NCBI RefSeq assembly: GCF_001485415.1
Contig: NZ_BCMQ01000007.1
Location: 140,588-204,587, forward strand
Source of the DNA: Myroides odoratimimus
Lineage (GTDB): Bacteria; Bacteroidota; Bacteroidia; Flavobacteriales; Flavobacteriaceae
Length of the DNA stretch: 64,000 nucleotides
Reading direction: 5' to 3'
The notes beneath the pieces were generated by a model. The model saw only the letters and a list, made by a program, of their open reading frames with translations. It searched no databases and was not told the origin of the DNA. This document shows, piece by piece, positions 36,053-46,100 of this stretch (position 1 is its first letter; every line of letters starts with the position of its first letter). The translations under genes were made by a program, and so were the position numbers.

Positions 36053-36757
36053 ATGAAAGTAGAGATATGGTCGGACATTATGTGTCCGTTTTGTTACGTC
36101 GGAAAGAAGAATTTTGAGAATGCATTGGTACAGTTGCCTTTCGCAGATAAGATAGAAGTAGAGTGGAAGAGTTTTCAGCTAGATCCAGACTTACCAGTAG
36201 AAGGGTTAGATATGTCTACTAAAGAATACCTAGCTAAACGCAAAGGTATGCCAGAGCAACAGATACAAGGAATGCTAGAGAACTTAAAACAAGCAGGACA
36301 GGCAGTTGGAATTGATTTTAAACAAGACCAGTCTATTCCTGTAAATACAATCAGAGCTCATCGTTTTATACACTTTGCACAACTACAAGGGAAAGGGAAT
36401 GAGGCTAAAGAAGTAGTGTTTAAAGCTTATTTTACAGATGGAAAAAATGTAGGTGATATTGAGGTGTTAGCTGCTTTAGGTACTGAAATAGGACTGAGTG
36501 CTGAGGAAATCAAAACATTCTTAGCTACTGATGGACAACTAGAAGAAGTGAATGCAGATATTACAGAAGCACGTGCTCTAGGAATATCAGGAGTGCCATT
36601 CTTCGTATTAGATAGAAAATACGGTGTATCAGGAGCTCAACCTACAGAGTCTTTTGTAGAAGCACTGACACAAGCATTCCAAGAAAGCCAACCTAAATTC
36701 GAAATGAAAGGTGGTAGTGATGCAGCAGCATGTGGCCCAGAAGGATGCGAGATATAA
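36053..36757 (+). CDS. DsbA-family oxidoreductase (FrnE-like)
   Basis: A 234-residue thioredoxin-fold protein with an inserted helical domain. The redox motif CPFC (Cys11, Cys14) follows the first strand (VEIWSDIM). A conserved cis-proline region is GISGVPFFVLDRKYGVSG. The C-terminus has a second cysteine pair CGPEGC (Cys227, Cys232), a feature of FrnE-like proteins. Lack of a signal peptide places it in the cytoplasm, where it probably acts in thiol redox chemistry or oxidative stress. A hairpin terminator follows. Confidence 0.92.
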   Translation: MKVEIWSDIMCPFCYVGKKNFENALVQLPFADKIEVEWKSFQLDPDLPVEGLDMSTKEYLAKRKGMPEQQIQGMLENLKQAGQAVGIDFKQDQSIPVNTIRAHRFIHFAQLQGKGNEAKEVVFKAYFTDGKNVGDIEVLAALGTEIGLSAEEIKTFLATDGQLEEVNADITEARALGISGVPFFVLDRKYGVSGAQPTESFVEALTQAFQESQPKFEMKGGSDAAACGPEGCEI

Positions 36758-36783
36758 GTACCTATAGTTGATTTATAAATATG

Positions 36784-36820
36784 AACAGCCCATTTATACA
36801 GTGTATGAATGGGCTGTTTT
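36784..36820 (+). terminator. Terminator of the DsbA-like gene
   Basis: AACAGCCCAT / ATGGGCTGTT stem with a 15-nt loop and T run. Confidence 0.85.
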
Positions 36821-36898
36821 GTATTATATGGGTAGAGAATTACGCTAGTTGGCATGGAACACAAAACTGAGTATGAATGTCTTTTTACTGCCATTTTA

Positions 36899-36982
36899 GA
36901 TAGGGTGGTCGGCATGTGGTCGGCTAGTGATGGGCATTTGGTCGGCTTAAAAGTGCCAAAAATAGCCCATCACTATCCTATC
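36899..36982. repeat. Four-unit 11-nt repeat array ending in a long hairpin
   Basis: Four adjacent 11-mers at 36904-36947: GGTGGTCGGCA, TGTGGTCGGCT, AGTGATGGGCA, TTTGGTCGGCT. Units 3 and 4 form the left arm of a hairpin: TAGTGATGGGC (36925-36935) pairs with 36965-36975 and TTTGG with CCAAA around a 14-nt loop. An outer GATAGG / CCTATC pair (36899-36904, 36977-36982) may close it. No gene lies in 36821-37141; the rest up to sbcD is an ordinary leader. Confidence 0.7.
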
Positions 36983-37107
36983 ACAAGGTTAGCAATATGG
37001 AATCACGTGGAAGAAAGTCGCTATAATTCTTTTGTATCATCGGTTTTGAGACAAAAAAAATGAGGAAGCTAATCCTAAAATAGACTGAGAAACCTCTATA
37101 TAGTTAG

Positions 37108-37115
37108 TATCTTTG
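37108..37115 (+). promoter_or_regulatory. Putative -7 element of sbcDC
   Basis: TATCTTTG matches TAnnTTTG, 26 nt before the sbcD start. Confidence 0.55.
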
Positions 37116-37141
37116 AGGCACTAGAAAACAAAGAAAGATAC

Positions 37142-38359
37142 ATGGGATTGAAGATTCTACATACAGCCGACTGGCACTTAGGGAAGAGATTAGATAACTT
37201 TAACCGCCTAGACGAACAGCGTATAGTGCTAGACGAAATCTGCGAGATAGCAGAACGCGAAGCAGTGGATGTAGTCTTAGTAGCAGGAGATTTATTTGAT
37301 ACGTTTAACCCTCCAGTAGAAGCTGTAGAATTATTTTATAAAACACTTAAACGCTTAGCGAAGAACGGAGAGAGACCTGTCATCGCTATAGCTGGTAACC
37401 ACGATAGCCCTGAGCGTATAGACGCACCAGATCCGTTAGCACGAGAGTGCGGGATTATCTTAGTCGGACTGCCTCATGCTGAGGTTACTCCTTTTGAGAT
37501 CGAAAATCAGTTTAAAATATCGAAGTCAACAAATGGTTTTTTTGAATTGAGATTAGATCGATTTAAACAACCGATACGCATATTACACACTCCTTATGCG
37601 AATGAGGTAAGGCTAAAGAAAGCATTAGACACAGAAGATAAAGGAGCAGCTCTTAATGAGGTGTTAGGAGAGAGTTGGCAAGCTTTAGCAGATAAGTATT
37701 GTAAGACTAAAGGGGTGAATCTATTGATCTCGCATCTGTATATGATGAACCGAAATGGAGAGTTATTAGAAGAACCTGATGGAGAGAAGCCTCTGAAGGT
37801 AGGTAATGCAGATATTATATACAGTGACATTATTCCAGAGCAAGTGCAGTACACGGCACTTGGGCATTTACATAGAGCACATCAGGTGGGGGTAGAAGAT
37901 AGACCTGTGGTTTATTCGGGGAGCCCATTGAGTTATAGTTTTAGTGAAGCAGGTCAGCAGAAGTATGTGATGATCTTAGAGGCAGAAGCGGGCAAACCTA
38001 TTACCTATACGAAGGTGGCACTAGAGAGTGGAAGACAACTGTCACGAGTGAAGTTTAATAGTGTAGATGATGCTGTGGAGTGGTTAGTAGCAAATCCGTA
38101 TCATCTAGTGGAGTTAACCATAGTAAGTGATACCTTCTTAAATGGAGATGATATCAAGAGGTTATACACTGCGCATGATGGTATTATTACGATTATCCCA
38201 CAAGTAACATTGGGGGATAAAGGAGAACAAGCGAATGTAAAACAGGTGAACTTAGAGCAAGATATGCAAGGACTGTTTAGAGATTACTTTAAACAGCGCA
38301 ATAAGGGGCAAGAGCCTAATGAGGAGTTGATGGATTTGTTTAACGAGATTTTAGATTAG
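37142..38359 (+). CDS. sbcD: Exonuclease SbcCD, nuclease subunit SbcD
   Basis: A 405-residue metallophosphoesterase that processes DNA hairpins and protein-blocked ends with SbcC (Mre11-Rad50 type). Metal-binding motifs are in order: DWHLGK with Asp10 and His12, GDLFD with Asp50, GNHDS with Asn86 and His87, and later SHLYM and LGHLHRAH. The length is typical. The sbcC start is 6 nt downstream, so the two genes form an operon. Confidence 0.96.
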   Translation: MGLKILHTADWHLGKRLDNFNRLDEQRIVLDEICEIAEREAVDVVLVAGDLFDTFNPPVEAVELFYKTLKRLAKNGERPVIAIAGNHDSPERIDAPDPLARECGIILVGLPHAEVTPFEIENQFKISKSTNGFFELRLDRFKQPIRILHTPYANEVRLKKALDTEDKGAALNEVLGESWQALADKYCKTKGVNLLISHLYMMNRNGELLEEPDGEKPLKVGNADIIYSDIIPEQVQYTALGHLHRAHQVGVEDRPVVYSGSPLSYSFSEAGQQKYVMILEAEAGKPITYTKVALESGRQLSRVKFNSVDDAVEWLVANPYHLVELTIVSDTFLNGDDIKRLYTAHDGIITIIPQVTLGDKGEQANVKQVNLEQDMQGLFRDYFKQRNKGQEPNEELMDLFNEILD

Positions 38360-38365
38360 AGCAGT

Positions 38366-41300
38366 ATGATACCAATTAAGTTAACGATAGAAGGACTGTA
38401 TTCTTATCAAGAAAAACAAGTTATTGACTTCACCAGTCTGATAGAAGCAGGGTTATTCGGTATATTCGGTAAGGTCGGATCGGGAAAGTCTTCTATTTTG
38501 GAAGCTATTTCTTTTGGGCTTTATGGAGAGACAGAGCGTATGAACTCTCGCGATAACCGTGCATATAATATGATGAACCTAAAGTCTGACCGTTCGGTAA
38601 TAGACTTTGAGTTTTATAATTTTAAGGATGAGAAATACCGCATCTATAGAGAGTTTAGAAGAAACTCTAAGCGCTTCGATGATGTAAAGAGAGGTGAGGC
38701 AACACTGTATAAAGATGAAGATGGTATCTGGGTACCTCAGAAAGAGTTGAATATACAGGAAGTAGTGGGGCTGAGCTATGAGAACTTTAAGCGCACTATC
38801 ATTATTCCTCAAGGGAAATTCAGAGAGTTTATAGAATTAGGAGGGAAGGACAGAACGAAGATGATGCAAGAGATATTCGGCTTAGACCGTTTTGATCTCG
38901 CTGATAAGACTAAACGATTATATAGCTCGACTAAGGAGAGTCTGAATTTAGTAGAAGGAGAGCTAAAGAGCTTTAGCCAAGTCACAACGGAGCAGATAGC
39001 AGAGCAGAAGGCTCTACACCTACAGGAGACGGAGAAGTTTAATGTGCTAAGTAAGACTTTTAAGGAAGAGAACGACAGTTATCAAAAGGTCAAAGCAGTG
39101 AAGGATGACTTCGAAGCCTTGGCAATAAAGAAAGTAGAGTTAGGTTCATTAGAAGTGAAGTTACCTGAAATAACTGCTCAAAAGAATGAATTGTCTCAGT
39201 ATGAGCAACTAGATAAAGCATTCTCTACTGTACTGTTAGAACAACAAAAGACAGCAGATAAGGCAGTGAATCGAGAGGCTCGATTAGCTATATTAACAAA
39301 AGAAACTACAGAGCTACAAAGCCAGTTTAAGAAAGTGACAGATGAGCTCAAAGTAGCAGAACAACAGTATGCAGGTTTAGAACACCTCAAAGCAGAGTTG
39401 TATGAGTTGAATTTGATCAAAGAAATCAAGAAAGCTAATCTCGCTAAGGAGGCCTTATTAGAGCGTTATCACAAAGGAAAGTCTTTTGTAGTAGATGCTG
39501 AGAAGGCATTAGAAGGGAGCAAACTTGCTTTAGCACAAAAGGAGATAGAACTAAATACTGCCAAAACAGCTAGAGTAGATACAACGATGCTGATGGCTAT
39601 AGAGGCATGGTTCGGTCAGCAATCTTTTATTCACAAAGGGATTCAAGATGTGCAACAGCATATGAATGCACTACAGACAGAGTTACAAATAGTAGAAAAG
39701 GATATCTTAGGTCTAAAGTTAAAGGATATCAATCATTGGGAACAAGAGATAGAGAAGTATAGAAATCACTTTGAACAAGAGATTAATACGATAGAAGTAG
39801 AGTTGCGCAATCATAGAGTAGCACAACAGTTAGTACAGTACGCTAATGAGCTTCACGAGGGGCAACCTTGTCCTTTATGTGGTTCTGCACATCACCCTCA
39901 TATTCTTCAGGGAGACGATGTGTCTTCTGCTATACAGCAGTGTGAACTTCGTCTAAGTGATATAAAGGATAAACAAGAGCGCTTAAAGAAGTATGAAAGA
40001 AAAGCTACTGGTCTTTTTGATAAGAAGAAACTCTTAACAACACAATGGCAAGAAAGCCAGCAGAGAGAACAACACTTCCAACAGGAGTTAGTCTCTCATC
40101 AGCAGAACTTTGTTTGGACTGTGATAGAAAAGGGGAATGAAGCACAGTTTATTGAGTTAAAACAAAGAGCTGAGTTAGCGAATAAGCAAGTAGAATCTCT
40201 GGAAGCACAGTTTGCTACAGTAGGAAAAGAAGTAGAACAGCACAGAGGACATGTAGATAAGTTTACCAAAGAACTAAATGCGATAGAAGTAGAAGGTGCA
40301 AGTCTAGAGAGTGAGATCAAGTCTAAGAGTACACAGATTATAAGATTGCAGATAGAGACCTATCTAAGTTTAGAGGAGACTTTATTAGTACAACAAGTAC
40401 AACAACGAGAAGCTAATGTAACCTTAGTAGAACAACGCTATAAAGATCTAACGAACCAATATCAGATGATGTCTCCTAAGTTGGCAAGCTTACAGACAGA
40501 GAGCAATAGTGTACAGGTAGAATTAAATGAACTGAAAGTAGCTGTTGATCAGTTTAACGAGCAGATTAAAGCTTTATTAGTCAATCATCAAGTACAATCT
40601 GTAGAGGAAGTGCGTAGTGTGTTGGATAAGCAGATTAATGTTGTAGAACGTAGAGAACAAATACAAGCATTCGAAGTACAACTAGAGGTAGTCCGTAATG
40701 CAGTGAGTACTTTAGAAGTGAAGTTAGAAGGTGTTTCTTTTGATCAAGAGAAGTTTGCTAAACAGCAAGAAGTAATAACGAAGTTAGAACTACAGGTCAA
40801 AGAAGCGACAGAGGCTGTGGCTAAATTGGCAGGAGAAATAGACCGTTTAGAAAAAGACTATGCGAAGAAGCAGAACTTACAGAAGCAGTATGATGCAATA
40901 GAAAAACGAGTGAAGAATCTGAATACACTATTGACGATGTTTAGTGGAGCTGGTTTTGTAAACTATGTGTCAGCTATCTATTTAAAGAACTTATGCGATA
41001 TGGCGAATGCTCGTTTCCATCGATTGACGAATAACCAATTGAGCTTACAGTTAAATGAAGCGAATGAGTTTGAGATCATAGATTATTTGAACAATGGGAA
41101 AGCGAGAAGTGTGAAGACCTTATCAGGAGGACAGAGTTTTCAGGTGTCTTTATCTCTAGCGTTAGCATTAGCAGAGAGTGTACAGAGTCTGTCTAAGTCA
41201 GATAGAAACTTCTTCTTTATAGATGAGGGGTTCGGTACGCAGGATAGTGAGTCAGTTAATATTGTATTCGAGACGTTGAGCAATCTGCATAAAGAGAATA

Positions 41301-41410
41301 GGATAGTAGGTATTATCTCTCACGTAGACGAACTACAAGAGCGTATCCCTATGTCTCTATCCGTTGTAAAAGATGAAGAACGAGGTAGTGAAGTAGTGAT
41401 AAATTATTAG
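38366..41410 (+). CDS. sbcC: Exonuclease SbcCD, ATPase subunit SbcC
   Basis: A 1014-residue SMC/Rad50-type ATPase. Walker A GKVGSGKS is at residues 35-42. Long coiled-coil arms run from about 180 to 490 and 520 to 830, with the zinc hook CPLC at residues 502-505 between them. The C-terminal lobe has signature LSGGQSFQVSLSLALAL and Walker B NFFFIDEGFGTQD. Together with SbcD it should act as an ATP-dependent nuclease complex on DNA. All motifs are present and the gene is intact. A hairpin terminator follows. Confidence 0.96.
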   Translation: MIPIKLTIEGLYSYQEKQVIDFTSLIEAGLFGIFGKVGSGKSSILEAISFGLYGETERMNSRDNRAYNMMNLKSDRSVIDFEFYNFKDEKYRIYREFRRNSKRFDDVKRGEATLYKDEDGIWVPQKELNIQEVVGLSYENFKRTIIIPQGKFREFIELGGKDRTKMMQEIFGLDRFDLADKTKRLYSSTKESLNLVEGELKSFSQVTTEQIAEQKALHLQETEKFNVLSKTFKEENDSYQKVKAVKDDFEALAIKKVELGSLEVKLPEITAQKNELSQYEQLDKAFSTVLLEQQKTADKAVNREARLAILTKETTELQSQFKKVTDELKVAEQQYAGLEHLKAELYELNLIKEIKKANLAKEALLERYHKGKSFVVDAEKALEGSKLALAQKEIELNTAKTARVDTTMLMAIEAWFGQQSFIHKGIQDVQQHMNALQTELQIVEKDILGLKLKDINHWEQEIEKYRNHFEQEINTIEVELRNHRVAQQLVQYANELHEGQPCPLCGSAHHPHILQGDDVSSAIQQCELRLSDIKDKQERLKKYERKATGLFDKKKLLTTQWQESQQREQHFQQELVSHQQNFVWTVIEKGNEAQFIELKQRAELANKQVESLEAQFATVGKEVEQHRGHVDKFTKELNAIEVEGASLESEIKSKSTQIIRLQIETYLSLEETLLVQQVQQREANVTLVEQRYKDLTNQYQMMSPKLASLQTESNSVQVELNELKVAVDQFNEQIKALLVNHQVQSVEEVRSVLDKQINVVERREQIQAFEVQLEVVRNAVSTLEVKLEGVSFDQEKFAKQQEVITKLELQVKEATEAVAKLAGEIDRLEKDYAKKQNLQKQYDAIEKRVKNLNTLLTMFSGAGFVNYVSAIYLKNLCDMANARFHRLTNNQLSLQLNEANEFEIIDYLNNGKARSVKTLSGGQSFQVSLSLALALAESVQSLSKSDRNFFFIDEGFGTQDSESVNIVFETLSNLHKENRIVGIISHVDELQERIPMSLSVVKDEERGSEVVINY

Positions 41411-41427
41411 TAAATCTTATTAGATAC

Positions 41428-41459
41428 TACAGCCCAGTCAGCGATGATTGGGCTTTTTT
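41428..41459 (+). terminator. sbcDC terminator, copy 1 of an exact duplicate
   Basis: AGCCCA-N12-TGGGCT hairpin (with TCA/TGA inner pairs) and six T. Bases 41428-41458 are identical to 41867-41897. Confidence 0.88.
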
Positions 41460-41503
41460 ATGGTATAGTTTTAGTGGCTTAATACATTGATTTATAGTTT
41501 GTA

Positions 41504-41534
41504 TTGTTTTTAAGTAACTTTTAAATTACCTTTG
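41504..41534 (+). promoter_or_regulatory. Promoter and possible operator of the XRE gene
   Basis: TTG at 41504-41506, 20-nt spacer, TACCTTTG at 41527-41534. An inverted repeat GTAA-N8-TTAC (41514-41529) lies between the two elements and touches the -7, a position suited to autorepression. Confidence 0.65.
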
Positions 41535-41560
41535 AAGTGTTAAAATAAATTAATAGCACC

Positions 41561-41863
41561 ATGAAAGAAAATAGAGATGTGAAGACTTGGTCACAAGTAA
41601 AAGATGAGGTGTTTGGTGTAGTTGGCGAACCGAAAAGAGATGAGATAGAGAGAGAAGTAGAGACTTTTAAAGTAGGATTATTGCTTAGAAAGGCAAGAGA
41701 AGAGAAAAAACTAACTCAAGCAGAACTAGCTAGTTTAGTGAATAAGAAGAGAGAATATATCTCTCGAGTAGAAAATAATGGAAGTAATATGACATTAAAG
41801 ACGTTATATGATATTGTAGAAAAAGGATTAGGCGGAAAGGTGACAATATCCATTGAACTATAA
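41561..41863 (+). CDS. XRE-family helix-turn-helix protein, antitoxin-like (orphan)
   Basis: A 100-residue DNA-binding protein. The N-terminal 30 residues are charged and helical (WSQVKDEVFGVVGEPKRDEIERE), as in HigA-type antitoxins. The HTH spans about 35-90, with LLLRKAREEKKLTQAELASLVNKKREYISRVENN. No toxin-like gene (RelE/HigB) lies on either side, so it is an orphan antitoxin or a stand-alone regulator. It has its own promoter with a possible autoregulatory repeat. It is bracketed by two identical terminators, which suggests that this gene was gained or duplicated as a unit. Confidence 0.85.
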   Translation: MKENRDVKTWSQVKDEVFGVVGEPKRDEIEREVETFKVGLLLRKAREEKKLTQAELASLVNKKREYISRVENNGSNMTLKTLYDIVEKGLGGKVTISIEL

Positions 41864-41866
41864 ATA

Positions 41867-41897
41867 TACAGCCCAGTCAGCGATGATTGGGCTTTTT
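41867..41897 (+). terminator. XRE gene terminator, copy 2 of an exact duplicate
   Basis: The same 31 bases as the sbcDC terminator (41428-41458). It also lies just before the stop codon of the converging MFS gene (41900). Confidence 0.88.
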
Positions 41898-41899
41898 GT

Positions 41900-43063
41900 T
41901 TATTTTGATGAGGTAGATTCGATAACTATAAATCTACTCAGTAGAGAGATAGCTAACCCAAAAAAGGCTACTATAGCAAAGGCGGTCTTAAGAGAAGAGT
42001 GCTGTGCAATAAACCCTATAACTGGTGGCCCTAAAAAGAAACCGATAAAACCGATACTAGTAATTAACGTTAAGGCCTGCTGAGGTGGCATTGTTTTAGT
42101 ATGTCCTGCTAAGTTATAACACATGGGTACTACTGCGGATACACCTAAACCTACAATCATAAAAGAGATAATAGTAGTATATACTCCAGGAAATAATACT
42201 GAGGCTCCTAATCCTATAAAAAGGAGGATACCACAGAAGAGTAAAGTTCTCTGCTCTCCAAATCGCCTTACTGTGAAGTCTGATATAAAACGACCACTAG
42301 CCATCGCAAACATATAAGCGGTCAGCCCATACCCGATAAGCTGTATAGGAGCATGCGTAACATGCTTCATATATTCACTTGACCAATCTGTCATCATTCC
42401 TTCTGCTACCATAGCGAAGAAAGCTAATAGCCCTAAAAGGACTAAGTTCTTATCAGGTAATTGAAAGCCTTTCTTTTCTGTTAGTATAGGATTATCACTA
42501 GTAGTGTCGTTCGTCTCAGGAATAAGGTATTTAAAAAGTAGAAGAGAAATAATAATCCCTACGGTAGAGTAATAGATAAAATGTTCTAAAGGTGGGACAT
42601 AGCTACTGATCATTTCTGCGCCTAACCATGAAGCAACAAAGCCTCCTATACTCCAAGTGCCATGTAAAGAGCCTATGATTTGCCCTTTATATAGTTTAGA
42701 GACCTTAATAGCCTGTGTATTGATAGAAATATTAGTGATATTACTAATCGCTCCAAATAAGACTAAGTTTACTTTTAATTGCCATAATACCTCCCAATAT
42801 CCAATACCTACTAACAGTACTAAATAAGTTAATAGAAAGAGTAGAGTTGCTTTTTTACTGCCTAATTTCTCTATTATTCTACCAGCTATAGGAAGAGTTA
42901 TTAAAGTTCCTATAGAGATGTATAATAAGACAAATCCCCAAGCAGAGTCATTTACTCCGAAAGCTTCTTTAATAGTAGGAATACGCGATGCCCATGAGGC
43001 AGATATCCCTCCAAAGATGAAGAATAGTGCAGTAACGGCTATGCGGGCTAAGTGTTTTGACAT
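41900..43063 (-). CDS. MFS transporter (YbjJ-like)
   Basis: A 387-residue carrier with about 12 membrane helices. The start ARIAVTALFFIFGGISASWASRIPTIKEAFGV resembles the YbjJ-type MFS branch, which is of unclear substrate. Internal loops after helices 2 and 8 carry typical MFS charged motifs (GRIIEKLGSKKATLL, FTVRRFGEQRTLLF). It is separated from the ATPase gene upstream by a terminator, so it is probably a single-gene unit. No clear partner or regulator is adjacent. Confidence 0.9.
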   Translation of the reverse strand: MSKHLARIAVTALFFIFGGISASWASRIPTIKEAFGVNDSAWGFVLLYISIGTLITLPIAGRIIEKLGSKKATLLFLLTYLVLLVGIGYWEVLWQLKVNLVLFGAISNITNISINTQAIKVSKLYKGQIIGSLHGTWSIGGFVASWLGAEMISSYVPPLEHFIYYSTVGIIISLLLFKYLIPETNDTTSDNPILTEKKGFQLPDKNLVLLGLLAFFAMVAEGMMTDWSSEYMKHVTHAPIQLIGYGLTAYMFAMASGRFISDFTVRRFGEQRTLLFCGILLFIGLGASVLFPGVYTTIISFMIVGLGVSAVVPMCYNLAGHTKTMPPQQALTLITSIGFIGFFLGPPVIGFIAQHSSLKTAFAIVAFFGLAISLLSRFIVIESTSSK

Positions 43064-43091
43064 AAGGTTTTAGATTGAAGGCAGTAAATGT

Positions 43092-43130
43092 ATAAATAAA
43101 AAAACGGTCTGTTGTTTAGACAGACCGTTT
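43092..43130 (-). terminator. Terminator of the AAA+ ATPase gene
   Basis: AAACGGTCTG / CAGACCGTTT stem with a nine-nt loop; on the minus strand it is followed by a T run (43092-43104). Confidence 0.88.
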
Positions 43131-43139
43131 AGGTGATTA

Positions 43140-46100
43140 TTATTTTTTGATTGCTTTAGCAATGCTTTCTAAGTTTTGGTTGAAGTCCATCAGCTGACCT
43201 AATACTTGAGCCACTTGATTGTCTTTACCTGCCATACCTAATTTGTTTTGTTTAACAAAGATATCTTTAATATCCTCCCAACGTTTGCGCTCTACATCTG
43301 TCAGTCGGTTAGCTAGTTCTTTTAGTTTAAGTAAGTTTGCTTCTGTATCAGATGTCAAGGTCTGTGATTCGTTCTCATAGTGTGTTAAGATTAACTCATC
43401 TATTTCACTATCGTTCATCAGTGGAACTATCCTACTCATCATCTTATTCATATCACGGTAAGAACCTTGTAGCTTAAAGGCAGGCTCTGTTCTATAAGCA
43501 TTGTCCATACTTGCACTTAAGATATATTGCTGATTTACCTTTAGTACAATATCTCTTACTGTGATTGATTTCTTTAATACAGCAGTAAACTCTTCTATCT
43601 CCTGCCCACTAAAGTTCCCTTCTAATGATAAAGATTCTTCTGATTTTGTTTCGATGTGGTTAATCAGTTTATAGAAATCATCTAAAGAGTTACTACTTAA
43701 CTTTTGTAAATAGGTATTCTCAGCAATAGCGTTTTCTAATAAACTTAGCTTAAACAAATGCTCTGTACTACCAATCACATCTCCTAAGTTATAGGTGTCA
43801 GCACGGTTAGCTAACATATCAGGTATCTGAAACTTCTCTCCTGATTCTGTGTATGGGTTACCTGCCATAATGATACAGAATCGCTTACCTCTTAAGTCAT
43901 AAGTCTTACTCTCTCCTTCGAAGATACCATCCATCTTACGCTGTCCATCGGCTAGAGATATAAACTTCTGTAGAAATTCAGAACTACAGTGCTGTATATC
44001 GTCTAAGTACAGCATTACGTTGTCCGCCATCTCAAAAGATAAGTTTATTTTCTTTAGTTCTTCTCTTGCACCAGAAGTCTTAGCTTCTGTAGGGTCAATA
44101 GAGGTAATAGAGTGTCCAATAGTAGGTCCGTTAATCTTAACGAAGTGAAGACCTAAAGCATTGGCTAAGTATTCCATTAGAGTAGTCTTACCATATCCAG
44201 GAGGCGATACTAATAATAACATTCCCATACGTGCTGTACGTTTGTTATCACCATAAACTCCTATCTGTTTGGCTAAGTTGTTTCCAATTAAAGGAAAGTA
44301 AACTTCATTAATCAGTTTATTACGAACAAAAGAAGTCAGTACACGAGGTTTCAGTTCGTTTACTTTTAATGATTTCTTGTATTCGCTTAGTAACATATCT
44401 TTAGTAGCAATAAAGTCTGTAAACATAGGGACACGCTCAGTCTCGAATACTTCAAGCTTGTGCATATATTCGTGATAGTCTAATGTATAAGTATCTTGTA
44501 CTATTAAAGTGTGGTTTCCTTTTAAGTTGTTTAAGACTATAGTGTCAGTACTCTCTTTTAAAGTATAGTTATATTGCTTTTCAAATAACAATAAACAACA
44601 TGCTTCATCAATATACTTTTTATATATAGCAGCTTTAGGTTCATTATCTATATAAGAATACAACCAGTTCTGTATTAAATAAAAAGCATCTAATGTAGAT
44701 AAGGTAGTATCGTTAATATCATTCTCAAAGGTTACACTAGCATTCTTTTGTTGTAAGAAAGTAACAAACTGTTTCTTTAATAGAGAAGCTTGTTCTGCTT
44801 TTGTAAAGAATACTCCTGATGAGAACTCTTCAAAAATATAATGTGCTATGTCTTTCTTGTATGTTAATTCACGCAATGGAGATTGCCATTGTGTATATAA
44901 CTCCTCTAATTGACTAATTATATATTGATAGTTAGTACTGTTAGGGAATACCTTTTGTACAGCGGCAGCACTATTGATATTCTTCAATAAAGATTCTCTT
45001 ACTTCCGCTTCTAATTTATACCAGAATACTTGTGCCGAAACACGAACAGCAGGAGCATACGTCAATATTCCTAATTCTGCTTTTAGTTTCAGTAAGGCTT
45101 GTGTAATCTCTAATCCGTCAAAGTCGTGTACTCCTTTTAGATATCCTTCAGAGTAGTTCTGTTCTGTTCTAAACTTAACTGCTTCATTAATATCTAATGA
45201 AGGATTAGTACGTAGTTCTTGTATTATTTGATAAGCTAAGTACTCTGCTCTATATACTTCGTTGTTTTCAGAGATGATGTCTTGATTCCATATCTCCTTA
45301 TAGGCATAGATCTTATCATTATGAATAGGATAAGTAAAGCTAGTACCTGTTAAGTGATAATACAGAATATCATTACGTCTAACGATAGTAAGGTCTAATG
45401 GCTGTTTGTTGACTAAGAATTTATGAGTACCTAAACTGATTACATTTTCTCCATCAGCGAATAGGTCTTGTTTATCTCTCAGTGTACGCAGTGCATCTTC
45501 TTGACTCGTCTTAACGCTGTTCTCTAAATTCTCAGCTTTAGATACATCTCCTAAGTCATTTAATTCAATAACTAATTGACGTACCTTATCGACCATAAGG
45601 TCAGTAGAGAAAAAAGCAAGTATCTCCTCTTTCGTTTTGAAAGAAGAAGACTTATTCTCTATATTTTTTAATATACGTAGACCTATCTGTTCTAACGAAC
45701 TTGTACGTCTATTGATCTGTTCAACTAATTGAGTCTTGCGCGTATCAAAAGCTTTAGAAACTTCTTCTCGCTTATCGGCTATCTTTAAGATGAAATCATC
45801 GAAGTCAGCAAACTTACTCTCCAGTTCTTCTACTTGAACACTTACTTTAGAATGGTATTCGTCACATTTCTCAGGAGAATTAGATAATTCTAAGAAGTTG
45901 ATAATACTTTGGTCAAGTAAGGTTAATTGAGCATGAAACTCAGCTATAGACTCATTCGTACGTAGAGAGTCTATCTTTCTCTTCAGTTGAGAGCGCACCT
46001 CATTAAGCGAAGCAAATATTACAGATATCTTCTCTATAATCTTTGTCGCTTGAGTAGTGTCTTCTATTTTTAAACTGTTCAGAATGTCTATCAGCAGTTC

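Noticed and set aside
36854..37063. 69-codon frame across the 11-nt array
   Set aside because: It runs through the repeat and hairpin, whose structure explains the sequence better. Its reading-frame length is within chance.
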